64,000 bases of DNA from Saccopteryx bilineata (GCF_036850765.1 NC_089493.1:186777140-186841139), one strand, 5' to 3'. Shown: positions 23,335 to 35,939, counted from the stretch's first letter. Notes: generated by a model not told the origin, from the letters alone. Numbers and translations are program-made.

Positions 23335-25055
23335 AAAAAGCACAAAACTATTATAAATAATCTTAATACCTTTAATGTGTTTGGTTATCTCTGATTAGAG
23401 AACACCTCAAAACACAGCAGCAGAAAACAATTCAGTTTTGTTGTCTCTACGGACTTGCTAGGTAGGAACTTGGATATGGATAGAATGACGTTGCTTGTGC
23501 TCCCCTGGATGTGGACTGAGCTCACTCACTCAGCCAGCAGCTGAACTGGGCTGGAAGATTAAGATTTCATTCACATGTCTGACACCTCATTTCTCCCCCA
23601 AGTGGCTTTTCCACATGGGTAGTTTGGGATTTTTCACAGCATTATGGGCCCAGGGTCCTTTCTTCTATAAAATAGAAATGGATGCTCTTGAGTTTCTTAA
23701 AGTCTAAGGTTGGAACTGAAGTCGGGTTATTTCTACTGCATTTTATTGGTCATAAGGGAAAGGTTATGTTTTCCACCTCTTGGTGGTCAGAAGGGATCAC
23801 ACATTCAGACAGGTTGAATATTCATAGTGTACAGCTTTGTGTCTGTCCAGCCATAACATTCTGATCTCTCCTACATGCAAAATACCCTCACTCCCACCTC
23901 CAAAATTCTCACCCCACTGTGGCATAACCTCAGTGTCGTCTAAGTAAGGTCTATGCATGGGTGAGCCTTCTTGTTCCAGTGCTTGAGGTACGGCTCCTCT
24001 GGCCCGGTTCCCGGGATGCGGAGACGTAGGAATTAAAAGGCAGGTTGTCTGCCCTGTCATCTGCCCAACATAAAGTGGTGAGAGAGGCAAAACATAACCA
24101 CAATAGAATCCCCGGTTCTAATGATCAGTGGGCATGAGCTGGCAACCCTGAAATGCAGCTGCCCTCAGTTCACCCTGCCCTGGGCATGTGGCCTGCCCCC
24201 TACGGAGGGACCAGCTTTCTCTCTGGGAACGGTGTTCTGTGGCCGTAGGCTGTCGGCTCTGACCTTGAGCCGTCCGTCTTTGTTCTTACTAAGGAAGGAA
24301 CTACATTTACAGCTGGGTATCCTAGTCTTCCTTCTCCCTGTAAAAGGATGGGGCTCCAGTATCCCCTTCACTGTGAAGCGTGTCTTTCCCTTTCATTCCG
24401 TTTTGTTGATGTTTACATCCACTTCATCCACATAGTTCTCTTAAAATGTGGATTTTTTTTATTAACCTTACTATGGTTCTCATCATTAGCCAAAAAACAA
24501 ACAAACAAACAAAAAACACATACATGTATCTTTGTGGTTAGTCCTTGACTATTTTGGGTTGTGAGTCTAGATAAAAGGGTCTATGACTCCTGTTTTGAGC
24601 CTTTCAGAGATCTTAGCATAGCATCTGACAACCACAACCTTTCTTTAATATTTACTATAAAACTGTGTTTTCTTTTAGAACCTTTTGCTTTCTGGGTAGG
24701 CTTAGCTGAAAGAGAAACTTATTGTCTTACCTATCAAGACCTAGATTTGAAACATTTTCTCTCTCTCTCTCTTTTAAAACCTGATCATAGGCAACAAAAA
24801 GAAGCTAAAAAGCATATCCAATTGTCTCCATCCTCAATCTCAGGCATATTTGTTTCTTATACCATCCTTGAAGTGATGATCTCACCAAATTCTCCACCGT
24901 ATATATCACAGGCCTCCTTCTCTGCACCCTCCAACAGCACACCGTCCCTCCAGCCTCCGCTACGTGTCTCCTCACATCCTTTGGGTCTGCACGCATTCTT
25001 AGTATCAAAGTGAGTTTGATATAGTCTATGTTTTGTTATAGTAGCACCCACTTAT
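23335..25055. other. Unique sequence, nothing assigned
   Basis: ORFs up to 150 codons (24561-25013) lack recognisable domains. No element ends were found. Confidence 0.4.
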
Positions 25056-25059
25056 AGGT

Positions 25060-25268
25060 ACCAATTTCTGTTTTAGTTATTTATACACAGCTATGTAACA
25101 AACCACTCCATAACTTTTATATTGATGATTTATTCTGTCTCAAAGGTTTAGAGGTCAGAAATTTAGGTGAGGCTCAGTGGGGTGGTTTTCTGCTCCATGG
25201 GGCACTATCAGTCACTTACTGGTCAGCATGCCGTCTGGGCTAGAAGGTATGAGAAGGATCTTCTATGT
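25060..25268. repeat. Ancient MaLR/MLT1-like LTR fragment (tentative)
   Basis: The words cacagctatgtaacaaaccactcc, gatttattctgtctcaaagg, ggaggctcagtgg and ttctgctccatggggc resemble the widely spread mammalian repeat with 'gctgtgtaacaaaccaccccaaaact...cagctgggcggttcttctgctcca'. I place it with MaLR LTRs with low certainty. Confidence 0.4.
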
Positions 25269-25282
25269 AGTTGAACAACACA

Positions 25283-25362
25283 TCACTGTCTCTTTCTCTT
25301 TCCCCCTCCCTCTCTCTCTGAGATAAATGAACTTTTAAAAAAAATAAAATAAAACTATTAGC
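25283..25362 (+). mobile_element. 3' tail of a Ves-type SINE (headless)
   Basis: Only the CT-rich end (cactgtctctttctctttcc, ccctccctctctctctgaga) and an A-rich tail with ataaatgaac are present. The tRNA-like head is missing. Confidence 0.4.
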
Positions 25363-28300
25363 TAGTAATATTATCTGAGAACCACATAAACAATTTGCTC
25401 ATGCCCCCTCTTTTGTTGAGATTGGTATACACATTATACTCCCACAATACCTGTAGTATATCTCTGTTCTTGTCCTTGTCACATTGTTTCATCAGTGTTG
25501 CTTGACTTGTCTATTCTAGAAGACTGAGGTCAGAGTTCTTGTCTTATTCATGTGTCTATTCCCAGTGTCTTACACATTGTGTGATACATTTTGTAGGTAC
25601 TCGATACATATTTTCTGGCTGAACATATAATCACCTCTCCTCCATTAAAGAAAAAGTTATACCACTTAGTTTAGTCTGCTGTTGACACAATACAATAATT
25701 TAACATCAAATTGGCATTTCAGTTATAAAATACACTATAATTACCTAGAAGATTATATGTCAGGAAGATTGACTGCAAATGACATTGTATCTTTAATCCG
25801 TGTAATTTAATGAGCAAGATGTTACTCTAATTAAATTTCTAAAGAGTTTCCTCTATTTTAATGCCTAGTTTATAATTCAGAGGAAATACAGCCTTCAAAT
25901 TGGAGAGCAGTTCACAAGACACAATCACCATGCTGGAACTTAAAGTAATCCTCAACTCAGCTGAAATTCCTTGGGCGAAGTTAAAAGTTCGGTTAAACAT
26001 CTTCCGTGGAAATGGCCCAGTTTGTAAAATGGAGGTGATGTGTGGAAGGGGTTGACGGGTGAAGAATGGTTGTTTTTGAGTAAAATGGTTCTGAGTATAT
26101 TGTCGTACCTACACACCTAAGGGACTCTGGCTGTCCTCAGCACCGTGACTTTCCAGATGACAAATGGACAAAAAGAAATCCCAGTTTCATACGCTGCCCC
26201 CTCCAGCCTGCAGGCAAAATAAATCAGCTTTCAAGGAAAAAGGCAGACATATTTCAATGTTGAAATTTTTATCTACCTTTTATTTGACCCAGTTTTGTCT
26301 CCTTCAACGGAAAACTGAACATCAGGACTGATTCAAGCCTCATCCTGCCGCTTCAGCACATTTCACGAAGCTCCTCTTTGTGTAGTATCTTTTTTTTCTT
26401 TCTACTTTCTTCTCCCTCAAGAGAATACATGAACTAATTTGCCCGTGCCAGAATCCTGTGAATTCAGATTCTTTTCTACCTGCCAGGAAACCACTGGCCA
26501 ATTTATTACTGTCCTTTCTGTATTTGATTTATTCTTTACCCAGAAAGTAGGGATGCTGGATAGAGACAAGAATTCCGCCCAAATAATCTAAGAATTAGTG
26601 CAAAATTACTATAGATCAGAGAAAGATACTTAAAAAGAGTGAATACGAACATGCGATACTTAACACGAAATCTAACTCCTGAAGATTTAGGATGACATTT
26701 AATGACTGATTTTGTACGTGACCGTGTATTTCCAGAAAATGTTTCCAATACCGGTAAGCCAGTTGCTCATGGCAAACACTAAATTGGTTTCCTGAAGCTT
26801 GAAACATCTGAGTATAATTAGGCTTTCAAACCTGTTCCAGAAAATCAGACAAGCATCAGAAGCTGACTCTTAAGCAGCTTTAATTACTAGGAAAATAGTG
26901 AAAGACGTCAAATATCAAACGCGATTGTCTTTTATAAGTAGTATAGGCTTATTATCATAATGTACAGTGCGGTAAATAAGGCACAGACAGGCTTAGAGCA
27001 CAGTGAAAAAATATTTAACGTGTTTCTCTCTTTAGCATGGTAGACACTGTCAGTTTTCTGGTGCTGTGAGTTTGTTTCAACTCTACTAAGCATCAGCTAG
27101 ATTGGATTCTCATGTTGGAGACCAGAATGCATCACTGTGTGAATTGAAATGCATTACTCTGTGAATTGGAATGAATTAGGCACACTCTGTTGAACTTCTC
27201 TCCTGTCGTAGTTCTCCTGTTCTAGAAATGATTTCTATAGGAGTTTACTATCAGATCCGGGACAACACTTTATAAACAAAATTTAATGGAAGCTTTCATC
27301 TGTTAAATTTTATTACAGTTCACATTAGCTTTTTTTTTTTTTTTAACACTATACACATGCTTATTCTGTAAATTGACAGTTGTATTGTCTACAACCATCT
27401 AGGCCATGCAGTAGTTGAAATACCTCAGGAACGAAGGAGAAGATTTTTGCATTAAATACTTAATCACCTTTAGGACCTTTAAAATTAAAATCAAGTGAGA
27501 ACATTTTTTAAACATGCTGTTTTTGAGAAAATTTTAGTTTGCTCAGGATTATAATAATTCCAAAGCACTATAGGAGCAAGATTGAAGCTTAATATTTTAA
27601 ATTATATTTTAAATATTTGGAGGTGGGCCTGAGGGATGGTTAAAGAAAGTGATGGAAGCATTTTTTCTTATCTAATATATTTCCAAAATGAGGCATACGT
27701 TCTTGTATGATATAATAATGGCTCTATTTAGACCAAGATAGAACTTAACAATTCACCCTCAATTTTTACAAATTGACAATGTTACCTCATTTGGTAGCAT
27801 TTAAAATGTATGGGGAATGGCATTGGGGACTTCAGGGTAGCGATATCATGATTCCTTTTGTTCTAATTCTGTGAAAATTGAGTTCACATGCAGAAGTGAC
27901 ACGAATCTGGGTTTCCTCCACATTTGATGTCTTGCTTTAAACTTCGTGGTCTAAGCGGACGGCACGCTGAGTGTGAATGTGTGGGTACGTGCGTGCATTA
28001 AAGATGAAGATGTTTAATTGGGTAACGCCTCCTAGTAACATTTCTGATCATGACTTTGGTTCTCTTGGTGAGTTTGTTCAGTGCCCCATAGTGTTCTTAT
28101 GCTCAAGGATTTTTCATTTTGCTCAAATAAGTCATTGATCACTAAGTTCTACTCTTTTTTTCCAATGACTACATCATGCCGTGTGTCACGTCTTAGCAGG
28201 GGGAGGACTCTTCTCTGTCGCCTAAAATAATTGCTTGACAACAATTTATTTAACAGGTAATTCAATAAATACTCAAAGCGCACGGCAAAATTGGCAATCT

Positions 28301-30890
28301 ACTTGTTTGAAAATAGGACTAACAGCATTAATATGCTAGTGTTTTATTTGAGCACGTGTAGTAATGTTTTGACATTGATCTCAGACTAGGGATAGATACA
28401 CAGCACCATCAATCCCATTTTAAAGATGAAACTATAGCTAATTTCAATAGTTTTGTTCTATGTATGAAAATTATCTTAGCAATAAAGAGCTATCTTAGTT
28501 GGAGAGCTGAGTGGATATAGCAATGTTTATATTAATAAAGCCTTCAGTAAGCCTGATTTAAGAAATATAGTTTCTTATCTTGCTTCTTAATATGTATCTA
28601 TTTTATTAACCAAATCCTTGCCTATCTTCTGTTTTTGATGTTAACTCGGTGAAGTCACATATACACTAAAATTCAAGTTCTATTTAGAAGACCATATACT
28701 TACATATCTGGGGTTCTGGATGAAGCACTCTTTTTTTCACCATAATCTCATTTTTTTTCTATTATAAAATTTCTTGAAATTAATGTGATCTGCTTTCTAA
28801 TATCTAGCCCTGGTGAAAATGCTGAAATAATTTCCCTTTACATTTCTGAATTTTAATCTAGCTCTGACACTTGCTTGCTATATTCCCTTGAGCAAATTAT
28901 TTAAATTTTCTGGACTTCTGATTTCTTAAATTGAAATAATAGTTGTCTTATAGAATTTGTATGGATACCAAATATGGTAATATAATAAAAAAGCAACCAT
29001 CACAATATCAGGAACACAGCAGGGACTCATCTGACATCTGTTCATCTCCTTGTATTCTTTCCTGTGCCATTCTTGGGATTCTTCTGTCTTATCCTAATTG
29101 GTAGTTGAACTGTGGGTGGTGACTTGATCACCATGATTACCGGAATGCAGGGATATTACTTGACCCTGTCCACTACATTATTCCATTTGTTCTTTATGAC
29201 TACCCAGGGGAAAATATCTTTTAGGTACAAGAAAACACTCTAGCTTTCCTGAGCAACTACTTTATTCTCATTGAATGAATGCTCTGAGGTTTTATAACCA
29301 GAGATCACAAATTCATTCTTGCTCTCTACTCTTTTAAACTTACACTACTTGTGTGATGTATTTTTGATATATTTAGCGTGTGTTCCTTTAACCTCAGCTA
29401 CCTCAGGTAAACTGACTACCTTTGTCTAGCCTGCTCCCCAGTCATCACCTGTGTTACTTTTCTGTATGTAGCTACACAGAATCCCTTCAATGCTTTCCAT
29501 AAGGAATTGTGAAATTGCATAAAGAAATTCACATGTGTGCAGGCGATTACATTTCAAATCACGACCTACTGCCCACGTCTGTTTTGTCTTCTAATGGACA
29601 CAATACTATGGGACCAGGGATTGGAGAAAAGACATTGGAAAACGACAGAAGATGTAGTGTTTTTGCATCTCCTTAACTCATGAGTAATTGATGGAGTAGA
29701 AAGATCTGAAGACAATAGCCATCCTTTAAAAATGTAAAATAAAAACACAGGGCAGAAGTGAGATTATAAAAGAACTCACACGCTCAGGGAAGGGTGCCGA
29801 CGTGTGTGGCGGTCACAGCAAGTTGTCTGGTGGGTATTTATTTCAGCATGAGTTTTCATAACTTCTGCGTATTTGCAGGAGAGCAATTTGAAAATCATCA
29901 TGCCTTTAATATATCAAATACATTAAAATCTTAATCTTAGCAGATAAATATGTGTGAACACAAATGGCAATCCATTAAATTTCTCTAACTTGATTTACTG
30001 TAACACAGCCTACTGGCTGAGCTGAAGATTATGTACAAATTGCTACAATTACGTCCACACTAGGCTCAAATAAGAGACTGAGGGATAATGGTTGTTTACT
30101 TCTCACTATCAATAATCAGTGTTGCTTATTTCAGAATGTGTTATCATAATGTGAAAGCAAAGGCTTATCTTACTCTTCACTTCCAAAACATTTTTGCATT
30201 TACCAATAGCACTAAATAGTAATAATAATAACAATAATAACAATAATACCAAGATATCAATAATATGTGTTGTTCTGTAGGCTTGGCACATATTACAGTG
30301 GGAATCTGATCCTTTCTTTCATAAACCATAACACATAAAACTGAGCTTTCATAATCTAGGAGAGAAAGCATATCTTAGGTATCTCAAAAGAGAAGTTTCA
30401 TTCCTGTACTTCAGCAGGTTGGTTAAAAATTCTCAGTGCTTTGGTGTAAACAGTTTGAGCCGACTTTCCAATACATTCAGGGCTAAGCATGCACAAAACA
30501 TTCTCCTTCTCTCGCCCACACATTTATCTGAGAAAAAGCAGTTGTAATAACTTTCGATGAGACGTCATGTAGTGGAAGAGATCCGCCAGTGCTTCATTAG
30601 GGAGATGTTAGACCTCCCAAAATGATAGGCGTGCTTGATGGTGCTCATAGGGGATTCATAATAGGGCCTTTTATTAAATCGATTTCAATACAGTTCCAAT
30701 AACCATATCTTAGGAAAGTCAGTGGAGGTCCTGTGGTGATCACTGTGGTGGGCAGTGGGTACAATGGGCTTTTATGTGCAGGTGAAGAGTTAGGACAGAG
30801 GAACGGGTTTCTATTTATATGAGAGGACTCGCAGCATAATAATTATAGCACAGCGGGCATGAGCAGGTGTACCTTAATATAAATCTAGAT
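25363..30890. other. Repeat-poor unique sequence
   Basis: About 5.5 kb with no SINE, young L1, TIR element or gene-like ORF. There is a poly-T run at about 27331-27344 and a TAA-type microsatellite at about 30217-30250. A short imperfect tandem repeat of about 25 bases (atgcatcactgtgtgaattg / atgcattactctgtgaattg) lies at 27128-27172. Blocks at about 25690-25900 and 29790-30060 are rich in homeodomain-type TAATTA/ATTA words, but I cannot show conservation. Confidence 0.4.
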
Positions 30891-30896
30891 TTAAAT

Positions 30897-31042
30897 AAAT
30901 AAATATTTTATTTTATTTATTGATTTGAGGGAAAGAAAGAGGGAGCAAACACTGATATGTTCCTTTCTGTGCCCTGACCGGGGATCGAACCGGCAACCTC
31001 TGTGCTTCAGGACGATGCTCCAACCAACTGAGCTATCCAAAT
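30897..31042 (-). mobile_element. Ves-type SINE
   Basis: Minus-strand copy. The right end gives the head (ggatagctcagttggttgga) and a complete B-box region on the minus strand (gccggttcgatcccc), then ggtcagggcacagaaaggaa and an A-rich tail at the left (aataaataaataaat). It is about 145 bases. Confidence 0.85.
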
Positions 31043-31507
31043 AATTTCAAAACTTTTATTATAAAATTTTTAAAAAATGGAAAATACAAAAATAAAAAAG
31101 TAGCAAGCATGCATGACTGCATACCTGAGACCATACTGCATAGAAAACTGTCTCCTGCTGACTTCATGAAATCAAACATTGTTGCATGGGGCTGTTGGGA
31201 GTTTGAAGTACGTTCTGCTTACGAGGGGGTTTCACCGGAGTCTCCCAAGCAGCCTGCATGACTCACCAGCGCCAAGTCCAACTTCATTCCTGTCACCAGC
31301 TGAGAAGACAATCTCGGGTTCGTGTCCGTGCTCGGTGACACGGAAGAAGAAGGCAGCTCTGTGTAATAAGCATGCCTTTCTAGATACTTTCAGGATGATG
31401 TTTCTGCTGCTTCTGCAGGAGGCTCAAGCAAGCTACACACTCAGAGCGTCCGAGCCTGATGGCTGCAGGACTTGTCATTAGAGTGGGATGATCAAGGCCT
31501 GAGCCTG

Positions 31508-31592
31508 CCCTAGAGCAGGGACTGACAAGATTTTCTGTACAGAAACAGACAGTAAATATTTCTGGGTCTGCGGGCCAAGAAGCAAAACTGAA
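31508..31592. repeat. hAT-Charlie-like remnant
   Basis: The text tagagcagggactgacaagatt, acagtaaatatttctgggtc, tgcgggccaagaagc resembles the left end of the common non-autonomous hAT repeat also seen at 6485. Only the left part is present. Confidence 0.45.
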
Positions 31593-34342
31593 GCTTGTAT
31601 CTAGTGAATTATGAATTAAGAAAGAAGACAAATTTCCTCCAATTTTTTATTAATGACATTCCAGAATACGAGAGCTGAGTGTAACTTTTAGTGATATAGG
31701 TCTGCAAATGAGAGAAGACTAACGTTGGGCTTAATTGTACTTTGCAGTTAGTGTTACTTACCAGTAGAGTAGAAATGTAGCCTTGTTCTCGCACAAAGCT
31801 TCCCCTGGCTTCTCTGAAACACAGTGACCTTCCTTCTTGGGAAGTCACCCAGGTCTTAGGTACGCCACCCTATTGGCACACCTAGTCTGTCCTCACGGTG
31901 TTGGGGAACTCCCTGAGCAGACAGGATGTGGGGGAGACTTCCTCCACGTGAATTCCAGCTCAGTAGCATGCTCGCTCTCTGGGTGGTCTTTGATTTCTTA
32001 CTTAACCTTTCTAGAAGCTTTGGTTTCCCTTGTCTGTAAAATGAGTAATAATACCTGTCACCATTGTATTAAGATGAAATAAGTATGTTCATGCAAAGAT
32101 TTAGAACAGTGAATAATATTGTCAAGCATTGGATATAAATGTTATGACTTTGATTTTTTTCAACTATTTAAAAATGTATAGCTCTTCCTAGCTTTCAGGC
32201 CATACAGAAAGAGAAAAGAAAAAAAAAGGATGGGCCGTCCTTTGCTAACCCCTGCTCTCACGAGGACAGTCGGTGATAGTCCAGCCTCACCCCTCACCTC
32301 CTGGGAATCGAGGACCGCCCTCCTCTGAAGGGAGCTATCTTACAAGGTTACACGCCCTCCCCAGGAGTAGCCTGTCCACAATGACTAGTCTAGGAAGGGT
32401 TACACAGCTTCTGTTGTCACCAGCGGGACCACTGGGAAGGGTTATCCCAGCTCCCTAGCCTCCCGTGAGATCCGCTGAGAGCTGTGTTGCAGCCGCACTG
32501 CGCACAGCTTTGCTTCGGGCCGTCCACTTTTTCCCACACTTCACAGGTGTCCCTGAGAGGACACCTCAAAGAACGCCAGTTACCACCTCAAACGCTACTG
32601 GAAAACATGTGTCCCCCGCCCCGGGAGTCGGTGAACTTAGCGGCGGTGAAGGCCCTCAGCGTTAAGCTGCTCCTTATGTTGCGCTTTTGATGCAAAGTAG
32701 CAGGGGGCCCTGCGTTACTCTCACGTGATCCTCACATCCTAATACGCTTATGTGATTCTCCCCAAAATGAAGCTGAGTGACATATGAAATGTGCAAATAT
32801 TTAAGAAGCAGTTTTTATCAACCTTCTGCATAATGGGATCTTCCAAATGACAACCCCAAATGCCTTCTCCTTATTGAGATGGTTTTATTCTATTGCCCGC
32901 CCACCACCTCTCAGTCCTGCTCTCGATTTTTCCAGGTGAGGGGAAAGGCTCCGTGGAGAGGTGTTCCCGCAGTCTGCGTATGTAAATCCACGTGCATGCG
33001 CCTTGGTTTGAGTGCAGTGAGTGGTACCGAGACTGATCTCCTAATAAAGTGGGTTATGGAAGGTGCTGTGATAGATTACGGGGATAAAAAGGCGCCAGCT
33101 TGTCAGGTTTATGCCCCTATATGACTGTAAGATATAGCAGCGGGCTTATAGCTGTTCGCACAGATGATCATGAGTCCCCCTAGCTATAAAAGGCAAACAA
33201 ACAAAAAAAACAATTTCTATTTTTTTAGGGTTAAATGAGACTTTCTGTTGCAACATGGATCAAGCAGTTTTAGAACCAATAAAAGGAAATACAGCTTCAT
33301 CTAGTGAACAGTGAATGGAAGAAATGATTTTTACTTCCAGAGGTAGACAGAGGCTGATACAGTAACTACATTCAAACAGGGATTAAAGAAATAAATGATT
33401 GCAAAGGTCCATATTGGTCTTAATATTAAGCTTGGCATCTTTGGACTATCTTTATTTTACTTTATTTATTATGTATTTGCTGCATATCATAAAGTTAACA
33501 TTAAAGCAGTGCTGTCTCCTTCAGAGATGGCGGGTAAAGAGAATTACCTGAGCTGTTGCTTGGATATAGCAAGGAGATTCATTCTTGTGGAAGGATGATG
33601 GTTAGTTTCAGTTTTTTATCACCGAGATGGTCATTTCCTCCCACAGAGTATAACTGCCTAAATTTCCAGGGCTTTTTGTTGTTGTTGTTGTTGTTGCTTG
33701 TTTGTGGTTTGTTTGGACAACCTGGGTATTGAGGCTAGTATCCTGATATAGAGCAAGATATTATTGAAAACGCAGGTATTTTCTTCTCATTTCTTCTATT
33801 ACCTTGTCGCTCCCTCTAAATTCTCCAGACCTTTAACTTGATTCATGAAAACTTTGCTCCAGTACTCAGCTCTCTGAGCGGCCTCCTTGCCCCTCCATTC
33901 TTTTGGTATGGAGACTGATTATACCCAACGTATAATACTGAAACGTTTCCGTAATAAAGGGTTCTTCCTGTCTGAGAGAGAAGAGGGCCGACATGGGTCA
34001 GCAGTTGCGGTATTCTCTTTGAGAAGCCCCGGGGAAGAAGAGGAAAATGAAAGCATTCCCTTGTTAACGTCTCTTCCTCTTCTACTGGAACTGCCTGGTG
34101 CAGCGTTGAGGGGAGACACTCAGGAACTGGGGAAATGAAAGAAGAGGTTTAAATTATTCTTTTCTTGGGACAGAAGTCTCTCTCCTATTCCACATACAGT
34201 CAAAGATTTCACCAACTCTCAGCTGAGCACTATTGGCCATTTCATTCTAGAACAAACCCACCTCTTGTCTGTCTCTTTGCTCTAAGGGTAATTATGTTAG
34301 CTGTTTAGTGAGTACAATGTTGATGTCATTCCAGAATGATAA
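31593..34342. other. Unique sequence, nothing assigned
   Basis: No repeat element, RNA or coding exon is recognised. The interval 32230-32700 is somewhat GC-richer, with overlapping short ORFs in two frames. A (GTT)n run lies at about 33674-33700. Confidence 0.4.
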
Positions 34343-35939
34343 CACTGGGGAACAAAACTTTTTGTTGCATCCACAAAAACACTTCTTCTTACCTAATTCG
34401 AGTGTGCTAATCTCAAATATGGCATTAGTTTTTCTCTGTAAGCTACAGGTTTTTTTCAATGCAAGATTTTAGGTTTTCATCTTATTGTAAAATTTTCAAC
34501 ATTTAGTTTGACATAATGAAGTAGAATGTCTTCTTGGGCATCATCTTTGTAAAAATATAATAATTTATATAATGCAGTATATACACTAATACACTAAAAG
34601 ATATGATTACATCAGAACTTGTCTACAATTTCAAAATAGAACATATTAAAACACTTATTTTAATCATAAAATTTGCCCAAAACTTATTTAAATTCTATTC
34701 AGGCAAAAATTTGCATTTGTAGCTCTTGCGTTTGTGTACTTGTTGAGGGCAATCTCGTTTGATGCTCCAGCAGTAGTCTGCTCATCACTAACAGCTTCAC
34801 GATTTTCAGGAAACTTATCAAGGTGACTGTTCAGGAAGTGAATCTTAACGCTCATGTTACATCCAATGTCACAGAAAGTGAACAGCATCCTTTGAACCAG
34901 AAGTTCATAGTTTTCTGCTTTTTTGTTGCCAAGGAAATTCTTTGTAACTGCCACAAAAGACTGCCATGCTGCTTTCTCCTCCTTATTCATCTTCCTGGCA
35001 AATTCTTCATCACGCATGAGGGTTCAAATTTGAGGTCCATTGAATACACCTGCATTTATCTTCTTGAGAGACAAGTCAGGAAAAGCAGACATAATATGTT
35101 GAAAGCATTCACTTTCTCTATTCCAAACCTGAACAAACTGCTTCATTAAGCCAAGTTTGATGTGAAGTGGGGGAAAAATGATCCTGTCTTGATTAACTAC
35201 AGGTTCATTCACAATATTTTGCATCCCTACTTCCAGAGCTTCATGTTTTGGCCACTTCTTCTGTGTCCAATGTTTCTGTTTCTCCCAAGCTCGGCTGTCC
35301 CACAGACACAGAAAGCATGGATACTTTGTGAAACCTCCCTGTTATCCTAGAAGGAAATTTACCATTTTAAGATCCACACAAATGATCCAGTTATGCTCCT
35401 CATACTTCAGAAAGTCGAGGACAATTTTTATGTCATTATAATCTTCTCGCAGATAAGTTGAATAACCAATTGGAACCGCTGAAAATAGGCAATATATGCA
35501 CATGTCACAAATGATGAAATATTGTGCCTTTGACAGTGAAGTGTGTAACAGCCACATATATAACAGAAAGTGTCAGGACTCTTCTTACATTTACGCCTAC
35601 TCGAAGAAGCCATGATTCAATCTTAAAAAAAATAAAAGGGTATTTTTATCAGATAATAACTTTTTACACTTAAAAACAACTACAATTATATAAAAGTGAT
35701 GTTTGTAAAACATTAATTGCTTTGTGGTTATGTTCAGTCCAAGAATCATTGCCCTTTAACTCCAATTTAAAAACCAATGCATGCCATTAACTGTAACAAA
35801 AAGAAATTAAAATTGCATTAAAATGAGAGCATGCACCAAAAAACGGATTTGAGGTTTGGAATTAGCAATGCAGAAATATATAGAAACAGTTCTAAAACCT
35901 CATGCAACAGAAAATAGAAAAAAAAATTGTTCCCTAGTG
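34343..35939 (-). mobile_element. Decayed TIR DNA transposon with CACTR ends
   Basis: The left end reads cactggggaacaa and the reverse complement of the right end reads cactagggaacaa. These are terminal inverted repeats with one mismatch in 13. Further in, both ends share gttgcat and then tgctaat(ct/tc)c with caaat-type words, so the inverted similarity extends, imperfectly, for about 90 bases. A two-base aa flanks each end; no longer duplication is visible. The CACTR ends suggest a CACTA/Chapaev-type (CMC) or Transib-like element by analogy only. The interior carries the broken gene listed next on the minus strand. About 345 and 325 bases of AT-rich non-coding sequence lie between that gene and the two ends. 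Confidence 0.7.
34688..35613 (-). pseudogene. Broken gene of an uncharacterised, arthropod-type transposon protein family
   Basis: From 35613 the minus strand encodes a serine/lysine-rich start followed by a FCYICG motif (CxxC, possibly zinc-binding). Near 35485 the reading jumps by one frame, at what looks like an internal deletion. From there one frame runs to 34688 with two in-frame stops: TAA after VNFLLG near 35342, and TGA after NGPQI near 35024, the latter a likely CpG decay of CGA. Recognisable blocks in order are VPIGYSTYLREDYNDIK, HNWIICVDLKMVNFLLG, GGFTKYPCFLCLWDSR, PPLHIKLGLMKQF, AAWQSF and NFLGNKKAENY, then NMSVKIHFLNSHLDKFPEN. After VSDEQ the C-terminal part is shortened. I recall these blocks, in this order, from very numerous uncharacterised predicted proteins of arthropods. 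The biochemical function is not known to me; a transposase-type role is inference from the TIR context. Confidence 0.75.

Noticed and set aside
24561..25013. 150-codon plus-strand ORF
   Set aside because: No recognisable family; it runs through pyrimidine-rich sequence. Taken as chance.
27128..27172. Short tandem repeat of about 25 bases
   Set aside because: Only two imperfect units; too little to be called more than local slippage.
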